This document shows positions 7,913 to 17,359 of a DNA stretch of 64,000 nucleotides, piece by piece. Location of the stretch: positions 186,001 to 250,000 of the forward strand of contig JACJNY010000070.1 in the NCBI GenBank assembly GCA_014695295.1, read 5' to 3'. The stretch is from Microcoleus sp. FACHB-61 (GTDB lineage: Bacteria > Cyanobacteriota > Cyanobacteriia > Cyanobacteriales > Microcoleaceae). Numbering within the stretch: the stretch's first letter is position 1; each line of letters opens with the position of its first letter. The translations under genes were made by a program, and so were the position numbers. Below the pieces are notes generated by a model. It ran no database searches and was not told the DNA's origin. It worked only from the letters and a program-made list of their open reading frames with translations.

Positions 7913-10840
7913 ATGGGAGCAAGGAGCAGTAACCCCCTCGAAGCAGCCGGCCCGACTCGTGAGCCGATCAAAATAGGCGTGTTGCATTCGCTGACGGGCA
8001 CGATGTCCATCAGCGAAATTTCTGTTAAAGATGCGACGCTGTTAGCTGTTGAGGAAATTAATGCGGCGGGAGGGGTGCTCGGACGCCCATTGGAAGCGGT
8101 GATAGAAGATGGAGGCAGCGATTTGCAGACTTTTGCTCAAAAAGCTAAGCAATTGCTCCTAGAAGCGCAGGTGGCGGTGGTATTTGGCTGTTGGACTTCG
8201 GCGAGCCGCAAAGCTGTACTGCCGGCTTTCGAGCACGGCAGCGGGTTGCTGTTCTATCCGGTGCAGTATGAAGGGCTAGAACAGTGTCCGAATATTTTCT
8301 ACACTGGTGCTGCCCCGAACCAACAGATTGTGCCTGGGGTGAATTACTTGCTGGCAGAGGGGAAGCGGAAAATTTTCCTGTTGGGTTCGGACTATATCTT
8401 TCCCCGCACGGCAAATATGATTGTGAAAGCTCAACTGGCGGCACTGGGGGGAGAGTTGGCGGGGGAAGTGTATCTGCCGCTGGGTTCGAGCGAAGTGGGC
8501 GAGGCGATCGCACATATCTTAGCAGTGAAACCGGATGCTATTCTCAACACTCTCAACGGTGACAGCAATGTGGCTTTTTTCCAAAAGCTGCGGGAAGCTG
8601 GCTTGAAGCCCGAGGATTTGCCGGTGATGTCGGTCAGCGTAGCAGAAGAGGAAGTGCGGGCTATCGGGCCGTCCAATATTGCTGGACATTTGGTGGTTTG
8701 GAACTATTTTCAAACGGTGGATACACCGGAAAATCGTAAATTTGTCAAGGCTTATAAAGCCCGATACGGGGAAAATCGAGTCACGGATGACCCGATCGAA
8801 GCTGCTTATTTGGGCGTTTACCTGTGGAAGCAAGCAGTAGAAAAAGCTGGTTCGACAGATGTGGTTAAAGTCAGGGCGGCTGCTAAAAATATTGAGTTTG
8901 CAGCGCCCTCGGGCAAGGTAAAAATAGATGCCCAAACGCAGCATACTTGGAAAACAGTGAGGATTGGTAAGGTGAGGTTGGACGGTCAAATTGAGGAGAT
9001 TTGGAATTCGGGCGCACCGGTGCAGCCAGATCCTTTTCTCAAAGCCTATCCTTGGGCGGCGGCATTTGCTCCGAGGCAGATTTCTTTGGGAACTCGGGCT
9101 TCTTTGATCGGGCTGTTTGTCATCTTGGTACTGATAACTTGGATGGCGGTGGGAGTCGGGTGGATGGGTTCTGTGGATATGAAGAACTATTTGCTGGCAA
9201 TAAAAGCTGCCTCAGCTCCGGGGGCCGGGGTTTCTGATGGAGCAATGGCGGTGCTGGTGCAGCAAACTCTGGCGGTGGCGAGCCGCACTCAGCACTGGCT
9301 GCTGGGGGCTTTGGTTTTGAGTTCGATCGCGGGGATAGTGGGTTTTGTGTCGGTGTCGGCAATTATTCGGAATCTCGGCTTGCTGCGGGAAACGGCTGAA
9401 CTGATGGCGAGCGGTGATTTGACGGCTCGATCGTCTGTGGTTTCTAATGACGCGATCGGGGTGCTATCTTCTACTCTCAATACAATGGCTCAGCAAATTA
9501 GCAATTTGCTCAACGGTTTGGAAGTGCGCCAGCGGCAGCTAGAGGAACGATCGGGCGAATTGGAAGTCGCTAAGAATGCTGCGGAAGCTGCCAACCGAGC
9601 GAAAAGCACATTTTTGGCAAATATGACTCACGAGTTGCGGACGCCCTTGAATGCGATTATCGGCTACAGCGAGCTGCTGCAAGAAGAGGCTCTGGAACTC
9701 GGCGAAGAAGAGTTTGTGATGGATTTGGCAAGCATTAATATGGCAGGCAAGCAGTTGCTCAACATTATTAGTGACATCCTAGATATTTCTAAAATTGAAG
9801 CAGGAAAGATGACTCTTTTCTTGGAGACTTTTGAAGTGTTGAATTTGATCGAGCAGGTTGTTACTACTGTTCAACCCCTGCTAGGGAAAAATGGCAACAC
9901 TTTGATAGTCAATTGCGATCCTAATATTGGCACGATATACGCTGATTCGGGGAAGCTGCGGCAAGCGCTGTTGAATTTGGTGAGCAATGCTGCTAAGTTT
10001 ACCGAGCGAGGCAAAATTACGATTAATGTTTGGAAGGAAGAAGGGGAAGTTTTGCAGATCGACAATTCTGAAGAACTCTGGGCAGATCTTTCTGGGTGTC
10101 AAAAGCCTTCGATCGTGTTTCAAGTCACCGATACCGGGATTGGCATGACTGAGGATCAGGTGTCGAGGCTGTTCGGAGCTTTTACCCAAGCAGACGATTC
10201 TACTACCCGCAGATACGGCGGCACAGGTTTGGGGCTGACAATTAGCCGGAAGTTTTGCCAGATGATGGGCGGGGACATTACGCTTGAAACCGAGTTTGAT
10301 AGCGGTTCTACTTTTACGATCAGGTTGCCGGTGGTGGTAAAAAGCCAGAAAGAACCGGCGCCCGCTCCAGAAATCAAACCAATGCAGCCGAAGTCTTCCG
10401 ACAAGTTAGACACGAGTGTAGCGGCGACAGTAGCGGAGGAAAAAGAAGTGCGATCGCCACCGCTGGAGCTGCCCGATGCTGCTACTGTCCTAGTGATTGA
10501 CGACGATCCAGACGCGCGGGATTTGATGACCCGCTGCTTGTCGAAAGAGGGATTTGGGGTGCGATCGTCGGCTAGCGGTGAAGGGGGGCTTCTGTTGGCT
10601 AAGGAGTTACTGCCGGACGCGATTATTCTGGACGTGATGATGCCGAGTATGGACGGCTGGGCGGTACTCTCGGCGTTGAAAGCCGATCCGGATTTGGCTG
10701 ATATTCCGGTGATTATGATAACTTTTTTGGACGACAAAAATCAGGGTTTGGAATTGGGAGCGGCGGAGTATTTGAGGAAGCCTTTGGATTACAAGCGCTT
10801 TGCTGCTTTATTGAGCAAATATCAGGGCCCCGGGAAGTAG
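7913..10840 (+). CDS. Hybrid histidine kinase with UrtA/AmiC-like ligand domain
   Basis: A 975-residue sensor kinase. Residues ~18-370 are a type I periplasmic-binding fold of the urea/amide/branched-chain amino acid class ([25 protein letters not shown]-like ending), close to UrtA/AmiC in motif order ([20 protein letters not shown]). Two membrane segments follow at ~398-418 and ~462-485, then a HAMP-like linker, HisKA with phospho-His ~573 ([16 protein letters not shown]), HATPase_c (N-box ~688, DTGIGM ~740, [16 protein letters not shown]) and a C-terminal receiver (~857-975; IDDDPD, phospho-Asp ~907 in ILDVMMP, Lys ~956). There is no N-terminal signal peptide and an in-frame stop lies just upstream. 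The likely ligand is urea or a short amide, by inference from fold similarity. Confidence 0.92.
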   Translation: MGARSSNPLEAAGPTREPIKIGVLHSLTGTMSISEISVKDATLLAVEEINAAGGVLGRPLEAVIEDGGSDLQTFAQKAKQLLLEAQVAVVFGCWTSASRKAVLPAFEHGSGLLFYPVQYEGLEQCPNIFYTGAAPNQQIVPGVNYLLAEGKRKIFLLGSDYIFPRTANMIVKAQLAALGGELAGEVYLPLGSSEVGEAIAHILAVKPDAILNTLNGDSNVAFFQKLREAGLKPEDLPVMSVSVAEEEVRAIGPSNIAGHLVVWNYFQTVDTPENRKFVKAYKARYGENRVTDDPIEAAYLGVYLWKQAVEKAGSTDVVKVRAAAKNIEFAAPSGKVKIDAQTQHTWKTVRIGKVRLDGQIEEIWNSGAPVQPDPFLKAYPWAAAFAPRQISLGTRASLIGLFVILVLITWMAVGVGWMGSVDMKNYLLAIKAASAPGAGVSDGAMAVLVQQTLAVASRTQHWLLGALVLSSIAGIVGFVSVSAIIRNLGLLRETAELMASGDLTARSSVVSNDAIGVLSSTLNTMAQQISNLLNGLEVRQRQLEERSGELEVAKNAAEAANRAKSTFLANMTHELRTPLNAIIGYSELLQEEALELGEEEFVMDLASINMAGKQLLNIISDILDISKIEAGKMTLFLETFEVLNLIEQVVTTVQPLLGKNGNTLIVNCDPNIGTIYADSGKLRQALLNLVSNAAKFTERGKITINVWKEEGEVLQIDNSEELWADLSGCQKPSIVFQVTDTGIGMTEDQVSRLFGAFTQADDSTTRRYGGTGLGLTISRKFCQMMGGDITLETEFDSGSTFTIRLPVVVKSQKEPAPAPEIKPMQPKSSDKLDTSVAATVAEEKEVRSPPLELPDAATVLVIDDDPDARDLMTRCLSKEGFGVRSSASGEGGLLLAKELLPDAIILDVMMPSMDGWAVLSALKADPDLADIPVIMITFLDDKNQGLELGAAEYLRKPLDYKRFAALLSKYQGPGK

Positions 10841-11627
10841 TTATTAGTCATATCTATTCTGGTTGCACGAGCAAGATATTGTTGACTGTTAACTGTTGGC
10901 TGTTGACGAAAATTATGCTTTCGGAACAACTGGCTGTTTAGACATTTAAACAATATCGATGCAACCGGAAACGATATCAGTAGTCATTAGCCCTTAAACT
11001 CTGAAATGTGAAAGATGAACTGTTAAATGTGTTGTGAACTATTAACAGTTATATCAACCGCGAAGACGCTGAGGACGTTATTAATTGTTGAAATTCTTGC
11101 TTGAATAGTTTTCTGCGGAAAATCTTCTGCTATAACTGTTATCACTTACAAAAAATATTTTAATTAATATTTAATCGCTCTCCTGCCAAGGGTTCAGATA
11201 CTCTTGTTGTAACTAAAAAGCGAGATTTTGTGGATTGAGTAGTTCGCTTTGGCAGCGAGTTCAACTTCTTTGGCTAACCTGCGATCACATTAGGAATAGA
11301 GATGTGCAGCGCTTTTTCGATCGTGCTTTTCGTGGCCCAGTTGATCTATTTAACAATGGCGAAAGGATTGTTAAGCGTTGCGGAATCACGGGATGAAAAT
11401 AGATAAGTTGGAAATTCCGAAGATGTTCTGACGCGCTTGTTGCATTTTTGGCAGATTGAGTTGTTCCTACCATAAATCAGCAACGCCGATTGTTAAAATT
11501 GGCAGGGTTAAATAAATCGCTTGAGACGATTTAATGGCTCGATCGCATTCGTCAAGAAATTCTCTAAAAATGTTTCATTAGTCATTAGTTAACAGCGAAA
11601 GACTAATAACTAATGACTAATGACTAA
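10841..11627. other. Gene-free region of about 790 bp
   Basis: I find no coding sequence. It contains short repeat phrases common in this genome (TTAGTCATTAG, TTGTTGACTGTTAACTG). An imperfect inverted pair is also present, GGTTGCA...GATATTGTT near 10861 and AACAATATCGATGCAACC near 10951. The short reverse frame at 11285-11473 shows no family feature. Confidence 0.55.
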
Positions 11628-12110
11628 TTAATCTAAGAAGCCCATTAATGCCGAGCTATCGTCAATTTCGTTTGACGCAATAGGGCGGTTTCCTCCCATT
11701 GTGGAGTAAACTTCATCAATGTGCAGAGTGCTCATGGCAATAGGGCGGGCACCAGACATACTGAACATTTCGCTGACTTGCATGGCGCTGGAGCCGATCG
11801 GGCGATTGCCGAGTGTAGCAACCACTTCAAAGTCGCTGGATTCGACTGGGCGATTGCCTACAATGCCGTAGGTTTCGCTGAGGTGCAGGGTGCTAGTGCC
11901 GATCGGGCGGTTCCCCGAGATCGAGACGGTTTCGCTGATGGTAAAATCGTCTGGGCCGACGGGGCGGTTGTCATGCAGGAGTTGAGGCCGATAAAGTTGA
12001 ATTCCTGTTGCTTTGGCATCCGTGGGTTCTGTCGGTTGGCTTTTGGAACTGCCTTTGCCGCGGCGGGCGATCGCTTTGCCTTTGCCTGTACCTGTACTGC
12101 TCGTATCCAT
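11628..12110 (-). CDS. NRPI-repeat protein, unknown function
   Basis: A 160-residue protein: a basic, Ser/Gly-rich N-terminus (KGKAIARRGKGSSKSQ) followed by six tandem units of about 19 residues, each opening with (N/A)RP(I/V) and containing an acidic or Ser-Glu position near the middle. Examples are NRPVGPDDFTISETVSISG, NRPIGTSTLHLSETYGIVG and NRPIGSSAMQVSEMFSMSG. It ends in NEIDDSSALMGFLD. There is no signal peptide, membrane segment or cysteine. I believe similar repeat proteins exist in other cyanobacteria, but I know no function. It is divergent from uvrB across 180 bp. The regular units suggest a repeat fold or a multivalent binding surface; that is inference. Confidence 0.75.
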   Translation of the reverse strand: MDTSSTGTGKGKAIARRGKGSSKSQPTEPTDAKATGIQLYRPQLLHDNRPVGPDDFTISETVSISGNRPIGTSTLHLSETYGIVGNRPVESSDFEVVATLGNRPIGSSAMQVSEMFSMSGARPIAMSTLHIDEVYSTMGGNRPIASNEIDDSSALMGFLD

Positions 12111-12290
12111 AATTCTTTTCCTCGCTTATTGCTGTTGATTGCTGGGTTCGGACAACTGCTTTTGTGGGCTTTCTGCTTTCTATTTCGGCCGATGATTAAA
12201 ATAATATTACAAAGTCTAACTATTTTCTTAAAGAAATTGCAGAATCTCTGCATTTTTGTTAAGATTTATGGGTAATAGCTACATTTTCCT

Positions 12291-14303
12291 ATGGTAACTG
12301 CGGCAGCATCTTTTCAATTGCAAGCGCCCTTCCAGCCCACAGGCGACCAACCGCTAGCGATCGCCCAACTCGTCAAAGGCATCGAAGCCGGGGATCGATT
12401 TCAAACCTTACTCGGTGCCACAGGTACGGGCAAAACCTTCTCCATTGCCTCGGTGATTGAAAAAGTCGGCAGACCCACCTTAGTTCTAGCACACAACAAA
12501 ACCCTGGCCGCCCAACTGTGCAACGAACTGCGAAATTTTTTCCCGAACAATGCAGTCGAATACTTTGTCAGTTATTACGACTACTACCAACCTGAAGCAT
12601 ACATCGCCGTCACCGATACTTTCATTGAGAAAACGGCAGCAATTAACGACGAAATAGATATGCTGCGACACTCAGCCACGCGATCGCTCTTTGAACGCCG
12701 CGACGTAATTGTAGTTGCTTCAATTAGCTGCATCTACGGTTTGGGAATGCCCGCAGAATACCTGAAAGCGGCTATTCCTTTGCGAGTAGGAATGGAAGTC
12801 AACCAGCGGCAAGTTTTGCGCGATTTAGTCAACGTCCAATACAGCCGCAACGACATAGATTTAGGCAGAGGCAAATTTCGCGTCAAAGGCGATGTTTTGG
12901 AAATTGGCCCCGCTTACGAAGATAGAATTATTCGAGTTGAATTCTTCGGGGACGAAATTGATGCCATTCGCTACGTTGACCCCGTAACAGGTAAAATCCT
13001 GCAAAGTTCAACGGCTTTAAATATCTATCCAGCCCGCCACTTTGTCACGGCCGAAGATAAATTAGAGGCAGCTTGCCAAGGAATAGAACTCGAATTAGAA
13101 GACCGACTGGCAGAATTTGAAAAAGAGGGTAAACTATTAGAAGCTCAGCGTTTGGAACAGCGCACGCGCTACGATTTGGAAATGCTGCGCGAGGTAGGTT
13201 ACTGCAACGGAGTCGAGAATTATTCGCGGCATTTAGCAGGGAGAAAGGCGGGGGAACCGCCGGAATGTTTGATTGATTATTTCCCGAAAGATTGGATGTT
13301 GGTGATAGATGAATCTCACGTCACAGTGCCGCAAATTCGGGGGATGTACAACGGCGACCAAGCGCGGAAAAGAGTATTAATAGAACACGGTTTTCGCTTG
13401 CCCAGCGCGGCAGATAACCGCCCTTTAAAAGCAGAGGAATTCTGGGCAAAAGAGAATCAGTGCATCTTTGTTTCTGCTACGCCTGGGGATTGGGAAATGG
13501 AAATATCTGAAGGCAGAGTTGCAGAGCAAGTAATTCGCCCTACCGGAGTAATAGATCCGACAATTTTCGTGCGCCCGACGGAAGGACAAATTGATGATTT
13601 GTTGGGGGAAATAAAGGAGAGAGTAAGTCGGGACGAGCGAGTTTTGGTGACGACTTTAACGAAGCGGATGGCGGAAGATTTAACCGAATATTTGCAGGAA
13701 AGGGGAATTAGAGTGCGGTATTTGCACTCGGAAATTCAGTCGATTCAACGCATCGAAATTATCCAAGATTTGCAGGATGGTAAGTTTGATGTATTGATTG
13801 GTGTGAACTTGCTGCGGGAAGGTTTGGATTTGCCAGAAGTTTCGCTTGTGGTAATTTTGGATGCGGATAAAGAGGGGTTTTTGCGATCGGGACGTTCGTT
13901 GATTCAAACGATTGGAAGGGCGGCGCGGCACGTTCAGGGACAGGCTATTTTGTACGCGGATAATTTGACGGATAGTATGGTTAAGGCGATCGACGAAACG
14001 GATCGACGCCGGGGGATTCAGCTAGCGTACAATAAGATGCACGGGATTACGCCGCAGCCGATCGCGAAAAAGCGATCGAGTAATGCGATTTTGGCATTTT
14101 TGGATGTGTCGCGCAAGCTGAATTCTCAGCAGTTGGAGGAGGTTTACGAACAAGTAAACGAGTTATCTTTGGATGAGATTCCTCAGTTAATCGGGCGGTT
14201 GGAAGCGCAGATGAAGGCGGCGGCTAAGAAGTTGGAGTTTGAGGAGGCGGGTAAATTGCGCGATCGGATTAAGCATTTGCGGGATAAGCTATTGGGACAT
14301 TAA
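12291..14303 (+). CDS. uvrB: Excinuclease ABC subunit B
   Basis: UvrB is the damage-verifying helicase-like subunit of nucleotide excision repair; it is loaded by UvrA and recruits UvrC. The 670-residue length is normal. Walker A is [12 protein letters not shown]. The beta-hairpin region is [11 protein letters not shown], the Walker B region is DESHVT, and later motifs include [18 protein letters not shown] and QTIGRAARH. The C-terminal UvrC-interacting UVR motif is [20 protein letters not shown]. The ATG at 12291 precedes the family-typical N-terminus. It is transcribed away from the NRPI-repeat gene. Confidence 0.98.
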   Translation: MVTAAASFQLQAPFQPTGDQPLAIAQLVKGIEAGDRFQTLLGATGTGKTFSIASVIEKVGRPTLVLAHNKTLAAQLCNELRNFFPNNAVEYFVSYYDYYQPEAYIAVTDTFIEKTAAINDEIDMLRHSATRSLFERRDVIVVASISCIYGLGMPAEYLKAAIPLRVGMEVNQRQVLRDLVNVQYSRNDIDLGRGKFRVKGDVLEIGPAYEDRIIRVEFFGDEIDAIRYVDPVTGKILQSSTALNIYPARHFVTAEDKLEAACQGIELELEDRLAEFEKEGKLLEAQRLEQRTRYDLEMLREVGYCNGVENYSRHLAGRKAGEPPECLIDYFPKDWMLVIDESHVTVPQIRGMYNGDQARKRVLIEHGFRLPSAADNRPLKAEEFWAKENQCIFVSATPGDWEMEISEGRVAEQVIRPTGVIDPTIFVRPTEGQIDDLLGEIKERVSRDERVLVTTLTKRMAEDLTEYLQERGIRVRYLHSEIQSIQRIEIIQDLQDGKFDVLIGVNLLREGLDLPEVSLVVILDADKEGFLRSGRSLIQTIGRAARHVQGQAILYADNLTDSMVKAIDETDRRRGIQLAYNKMHGITPQPIAKKRSSNAILAFLDVSRKLNSQQLEEVYEQVNELSLDEIPQLIGRLEAQMKAAAKKLEFEEAGKLRDRIKHLRDKLLGH

Positions 14304-14375
14304 GCTTGTTGTCAGGGAATTGAGGGGAGTTTTTAACCGCAGATGCAGGCAGATAAACGCTGATGAAGGGAGAAT

Positions 14376-14753
14376 TCAAAAGCCAAACATCGCTTTTAGT
14401 CCATTTGCGATCGGCTGATACTCTTCTGCGGTTAAATCTCCTCGGTAGCCCAAAACACGCTTTATGTCCACAGCACGTATTTGATCCAGCAACACAGTAG
14501 AGTCATATCGTAGGTTTCCCATTCCAGCCTGAAGCTGCGGATATAGCGTTGAGTTTCGTGTCGCCCAATCTCCTTGTTGTGTCGTCAAGGGAACGACTAT
14601 TACCAACGAAAACCGCGTTATCCCTGTGACATTTGGCAAAGCTACAATTACGGCAGGTCGAGTGTTTTCCTGTTCGCGACCGGGGGGAATTTGAGCCGGG
14701 AAGTTAACTAGCACTACAGCCCTCACCTGCAAAAAATTAGGTGGCTGACTCAC
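14376..14753 (-). CDS. MazF/PemK-type toxin
   Basis: A 125-residue PemK/MazF-like endoribonuclease. Family signs are VRAVVLVNFPAQIPPGREQE near the start, NTRPAVIVALPN (the conserved RPavV strand), FSLVIVVPLTTQQG (the vPiTs strand) and STVLLDQIRAVDIKRVLG (the vl.dQir.vd motif), all in order. MazF toxins cut mRNA at short sites. It is encoded directly after a DUF433-containing antitoxin, overlapping it by 17 bp, as expected for a type II toxin-antitoxin operon with the antitoxin first. All recognisable core motifs are present, so it may be active. Confidence 0.9.
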   Translation of the reverse strand: MSQPPNFLQVRAVVLVNFPAQIPPGREQENTRPAVIVALPNVTGITRFSLVIVVPLTTQQGDWATRNSTLYPQLQAGMGNLRYDSTVLLDQIRAVDIKRVLGYRGDLTAEEYQPIANGLKAMFGF

Positions 14754-15417
14754 AAATTTTCTCTACCTTTTTATTGCCAATGTCGATCGGGTTTGTTTCT
14801 TGAATCCGCCACGCAGCATAGGCTAGAACTTCTTTAAAGTCTTCTTCTTCAAGGTCTGGATAAGTTTGGCGTATTTCTGCTGTTGAATAGTGAGACGCCA
14901 TCATTGAGATGATAGTTTCAACAGTTATGGGTAAGTTGCGAATGCAAGGTTTTCCCGCCATGAATTCTGAATCGGAGGTAATTCTAGTAAATGGCTGGAT
15001 ATCTTCTTGGCTATTCGTTGCTCTTTCATTGTCCAGAATTACCATTCCAACTCCCGGAATAAAATGCACAGGCTTTGTGCCTTCGAGGGGGTCTACATCT
15101 CCCCAATCATAGGGGGGAATTTCATTATCGACGAGGTAAAGTTGACGCCAAGGCGATTTTGCCAATGCTTCCTCAGAAATGTCAGGAAAAAATATTAGCA
15201 CTTCTGGGATGCCAACTGGAAAACCATTGAGTTTGCTCAAGCCATCTATAATGGCGGCTAGGACGGATAAGTCTAGGTGGCTGAGGTTTTCGGCTTTTTC
15301 GATCAGTTGGTATACGGTTTCAGGATTGAGTGTTTCGCCCACAGCTTCGACTAAGTTTTCGGGGGTGAAACCTCGACATTTCAAGTATTCGGCTAGTTGT
15401 AAGCGAATTGTACTCAT
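14737..15417 (-). CDS. Antitoxin: N-terminal helical domain fused to DUF433
   Basis: A 226-residue protein. The first ~80 residues are helical and look like a DNA-binding or regulatory domain (RLQLAEYLKCRGFTPENLVE, PETVYQLIEKAENLSHLDLS). The middle is strand-rich (WGDVDPLEGTKPVHFIPGVG). The C-terminal ~75 residues are a DUF433 domain: ITSDSEFMAGKPCIRNLPIT, VETIISMMASHYSTAEIRQT, YPDLEEEDFKEVLAYAAWR. DUF433 proteins are antitoxin-like and contain a helix-turn-helix. Its 3' end overlaps the MazF-like gene by 17 bp, so it is most likely the cognate antitoxin. At 226 residues it is much longer than the usual ~75-110. Confidence 0.85.
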   Translation of the reverse strand: MSTIRLQLAEYLKCRGFTPENLVEAVGETLNPETVYQLIEKAENLSHLDLSVLAAIIDGLSKLNGFPVGIPEVLIFFPDISEEALAKSPWRQLYLVDNEIPPYDWGDVDPLEGTKPVHFIPGVGMVILDNERATNSQEDIQPFTRITSDSEFMAGKPCIRNLPITVETIISMMASHYSTAEIRQTYPDLEEEDFKEVLAYAAWRIQETNPIDIGNKKVEKICESAT

Positions 15418-15585
15418 GGGTTTAGTTGAGAAAGATTTTAGGGTGAAGTGCGATCGCCCTTTACCCTTGTCCTATTTTTTGGATGGGAAGGGCGATCGTA
15501 CTTTTTACCAGATTCCTAGCCTTTGGGCTGATTCGCGATCGGATAAGTTTTTGTCTGAGCGCTAATCATCAGAAAGGTTACATAG

Positions 15586-15777
15586 CTATTGAGCTTGTCC
15601 AAACTTAGCTATGAAATGGTAAATTTCGTCATTACTCAGGCGGCCAAAGTCTGGCGGGTTAACTATGCCCCTGCCTTTGACTACCAGTTGGGCTATCGCA
15701 ATCAGCATGGTACGGACTTGCCAGCCTAAAGGGTTAGGATACAATTGTCCATCTTCTGTGCTAAAATTTTGGGACAT
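15586..15777 (-). CDS. Small hypothetical protein
   Basis: A 63-residue frame, MSQNFSTEDGQLYPNPLGWQ, then VRTMLIAIAQLVVKGRGIVN and a C-terminal amphipathic helix. The composition is protein-like, with a short hydrophobic middle (TMLIAIAQLVV). No family is recognised. It lies upstream of the antitoxin gene on the same strand, 168 bp away. It could be a leftover or a small accessory gene of that region. Confidence 0.5.
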   Translation of the reverse strand: MSQNFSTEDGQLYPNPLGWQVRTMLIAIAQLVVKGRGIVNPPDFGRLSNDEIYHFIAKFGQAQ

Positions 15778-16191
15778 TTATTTAAAATTAGTGAGGTTGA
15801 CTTGTGGTGGTCTGAAGTTAGGATGTCAAACCACCTGGAGTTCGCTAGCTAAAACGAGGGCTCTGTCTGAATTAGTAGTTCAGGCGGCCTTTTTCGTTTT
15901 TACTACTTTGAACCGCAGATGCACGCAGATATAGGCTGATGAATTGCAGAAGTCTGCGACAAGAATCTTTAGAACGGCTTGATACAGGTCAGTGCAGCCG
16001 CTTCAAGATTCACAATTACAACACAGCGTGCCTATTACTTGCCGTGTTAGGAACCTGTTCTACTTTTAACAGGTTGATGGGGAATTTGTCAAGCCGATTC
16101 CGAATATTTTTTTTTAAGAATCAGGGATTAATACTGAGTGTTATCCGGTATCGTATCCTGATTGTTGCAAACTACATTTATTGAGAGTTTC
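15778..16191. other. Gap before the tandem arrays
   Basis: No convincing gene. It contains one copy of the dispersed phrase AACCGCAGATGCACGCAGAT (about 15910), also seen near 14336 and 47218. Confidence 0.5.
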
Positions 16192-16305
16192 TTACTAAAC
16201 GAGATTTAGTTTATTAAACGAGATTTAGTTTATTAAACGAGATTTAGTTTATTAAACGAGATTTAGTTTATTAAACGAGATTTAGTTTATTAAACGAGAT
16301 TTAGT
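16192..16305. repeat. Six tandem 19-bp palindromic units
   Basis: The unit TTATTAAACGAGATTTAGT is repeated six times head to tail without spacers. Units 2-6 are identical, and the first differs at one base (TTACT for TTATT). Each junction between full units makes the 11-bp palindrome GTTTATTAAAC, so five identical palindromes recur every 19 bp. It is not a CRISPR array because there are no spacers. Confidence 0.95.
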
Positions 16306-16310
16306 TCTTT

Positions 16311-16362
16311 ACTAAAATAGGATTAATATTTTAAATACTAAAATAGGATTAATATTTTAAAT
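16311..16362. repeat. Two tandem 26-bp units
   Basis: Two exact 26-bp copies beginning ACTAAAATAGG, directly beside the 19-bp array, followed by a truncated third start (ACTAAAA). Confidence 0.9.
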
Positions 16363-16442
16363 ACTAAAAAAAGTGAGTTTTATTTACGATCGCCCCTACC
16401 GATCGACACTATCCAAGTCAACAAGCGATTTGGGAGACAGCA

Positions 16443-16613
16443 ATGAGCAAATTTCAGTTATTCGATGCAGTGAGTTTAACCGAACCCATCGCCCAAAACA
16501 TTCTCTTTCATTGTGGTACGGGCATCTCGCCCGTACATCATCTGCGGTTTAAATATTCATTGACAACAAAAAAGAGCGCTCGCCTCCCAGCGCTGGGAAT
16601 GGAGGTTAAATAA
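16443..16613 (+). pseudogene. Truncated DUF4926-like gene
   Basis: A 56-codon frame. The first ~20 residues, MSKFQLFDAVSLTEPIAQN, match the start of DUF4926 proteins (small proteins often near toxin-antitoxin-like genes; pattern: FxLFDxVALTE). The rest is not protein-like. It reads through the hairpin repeat GTACGGGCATCTCGCCCGTA (16517-16536) and a stretch that recurs just downstream. Two exact 27-bp copies lie at 16546-16572 and 16614-16640, both starting GGTTTAAATATTCATTGAC. I infer a gene broken by repeat insertion or rearrangement. Confidence 0.6.
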
Positions 16614-16671
16614 GGTTTAAATATTCATTGACAACAAAAAGACCGATCGCCCAAAACACCACCCAAACCAA

Positions 16672-17196
16672 CTACTTGCTCAATACCGCAGCATCCGTAC
16701 TGCTAGCAAAAGCCGGACGAATAAATTCCTTTTTCTCTTCCAACGTGATGTAACCCTTATCTACAGCTAGCTGCATCACTTCCTGAAGAAAACCTCTGAG
16801 CACATCTAATACGTGAGTGCGATCGCACTCAAACTGCTTTTCCCAGCACGAAGTCCCAAACTTGATCCAAGTGCAGTTAATCTTATTGTCGATCGGTAGC
16901 AACATAATAGTGAACCAACTCTCACCAAAGTCTATTTCTATTGGTTTACCTTGCGATAGCTTCGCAATTTCCTGTGGAAAGTTATTCTCTATCATCATGC
17001 AAATATCTAAAGCTAAAAATACCTCGATTTTCTCATCACCTATTTCTATTAAAACTTTATGGTCGAACTCAAAGCAGAAACGTCGCCATCCCATTTCAAA
17101 ATGAGAAAGCTCTCCCAATGGATCTTCAGGAGGCTCTGCGTAGTTTTCTAAGAAACGCTCGGATAATTTAAAGTTAAATTTTTGACTGCTATTCAT
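16672..17196 (-). CDS. Hypothetical protein
   Basis: A 174-residue soluble protein with no recognised family. It begins MNSSQKFNFKLSERFLENYA and has a mixed strand-helix make-up (HKVLIEIGDEKIEVFLALD, GESWFTIMLLPIDNKINCTW). The C-terminal part contains a helical stretch VLDVLRGFLQEVMQLAVDKG, then ITLEEKKEFIRP. There is no signal peptide or membrane segment. Size, acidity and single-domain look resemble immunity-type or contact-system proteins, but nothing in the sequence proves this. It stands alone between accessory DNA and an aldo/keto reductase. Confidence 0.7.
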   Translation of the reverse strand: MNSSQKFNFKLSERFLENYAEPPEDPLGELSHFEMGWRRFCFEFDHKVLIEIGDEKIEVFLALDICMMIENNFPQEIAKLSQGKPIEIDFGESWFTIMLLPIDNKINCTWIKFGTSCWEKQFECDRTHVLDVLRGFLQEVMQLAVDKGYITLEEKKEFIRPAFASSTDAAVLSK

Positions 17197-17359
17197 CGCT
17201 GTTCATCCTAAACAATATAAAAACTTAATAAGTTGGGTTTCGTTTTGTGATCTCAACCCAACCTACTAATATCAAAGTTGCGGTAAATTTTGCCTCTATT
17301 TCTTAGTCCGCGCAGGCGGAATTTGTGTGTATAGAAGCGGTTTCAACCGCCGAGATATC

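Noticed and set aside
11721-12275. 184-residue forward frame over the NRPI-repeat gene
   Set aside because: It is antisense to the repeat protein; its own repeats are a by-product of that gene's repeats.
16192-16305. CRISPR array
   Set aside because: The six 19-bp units follow directly without spacers and no cas gene is present.
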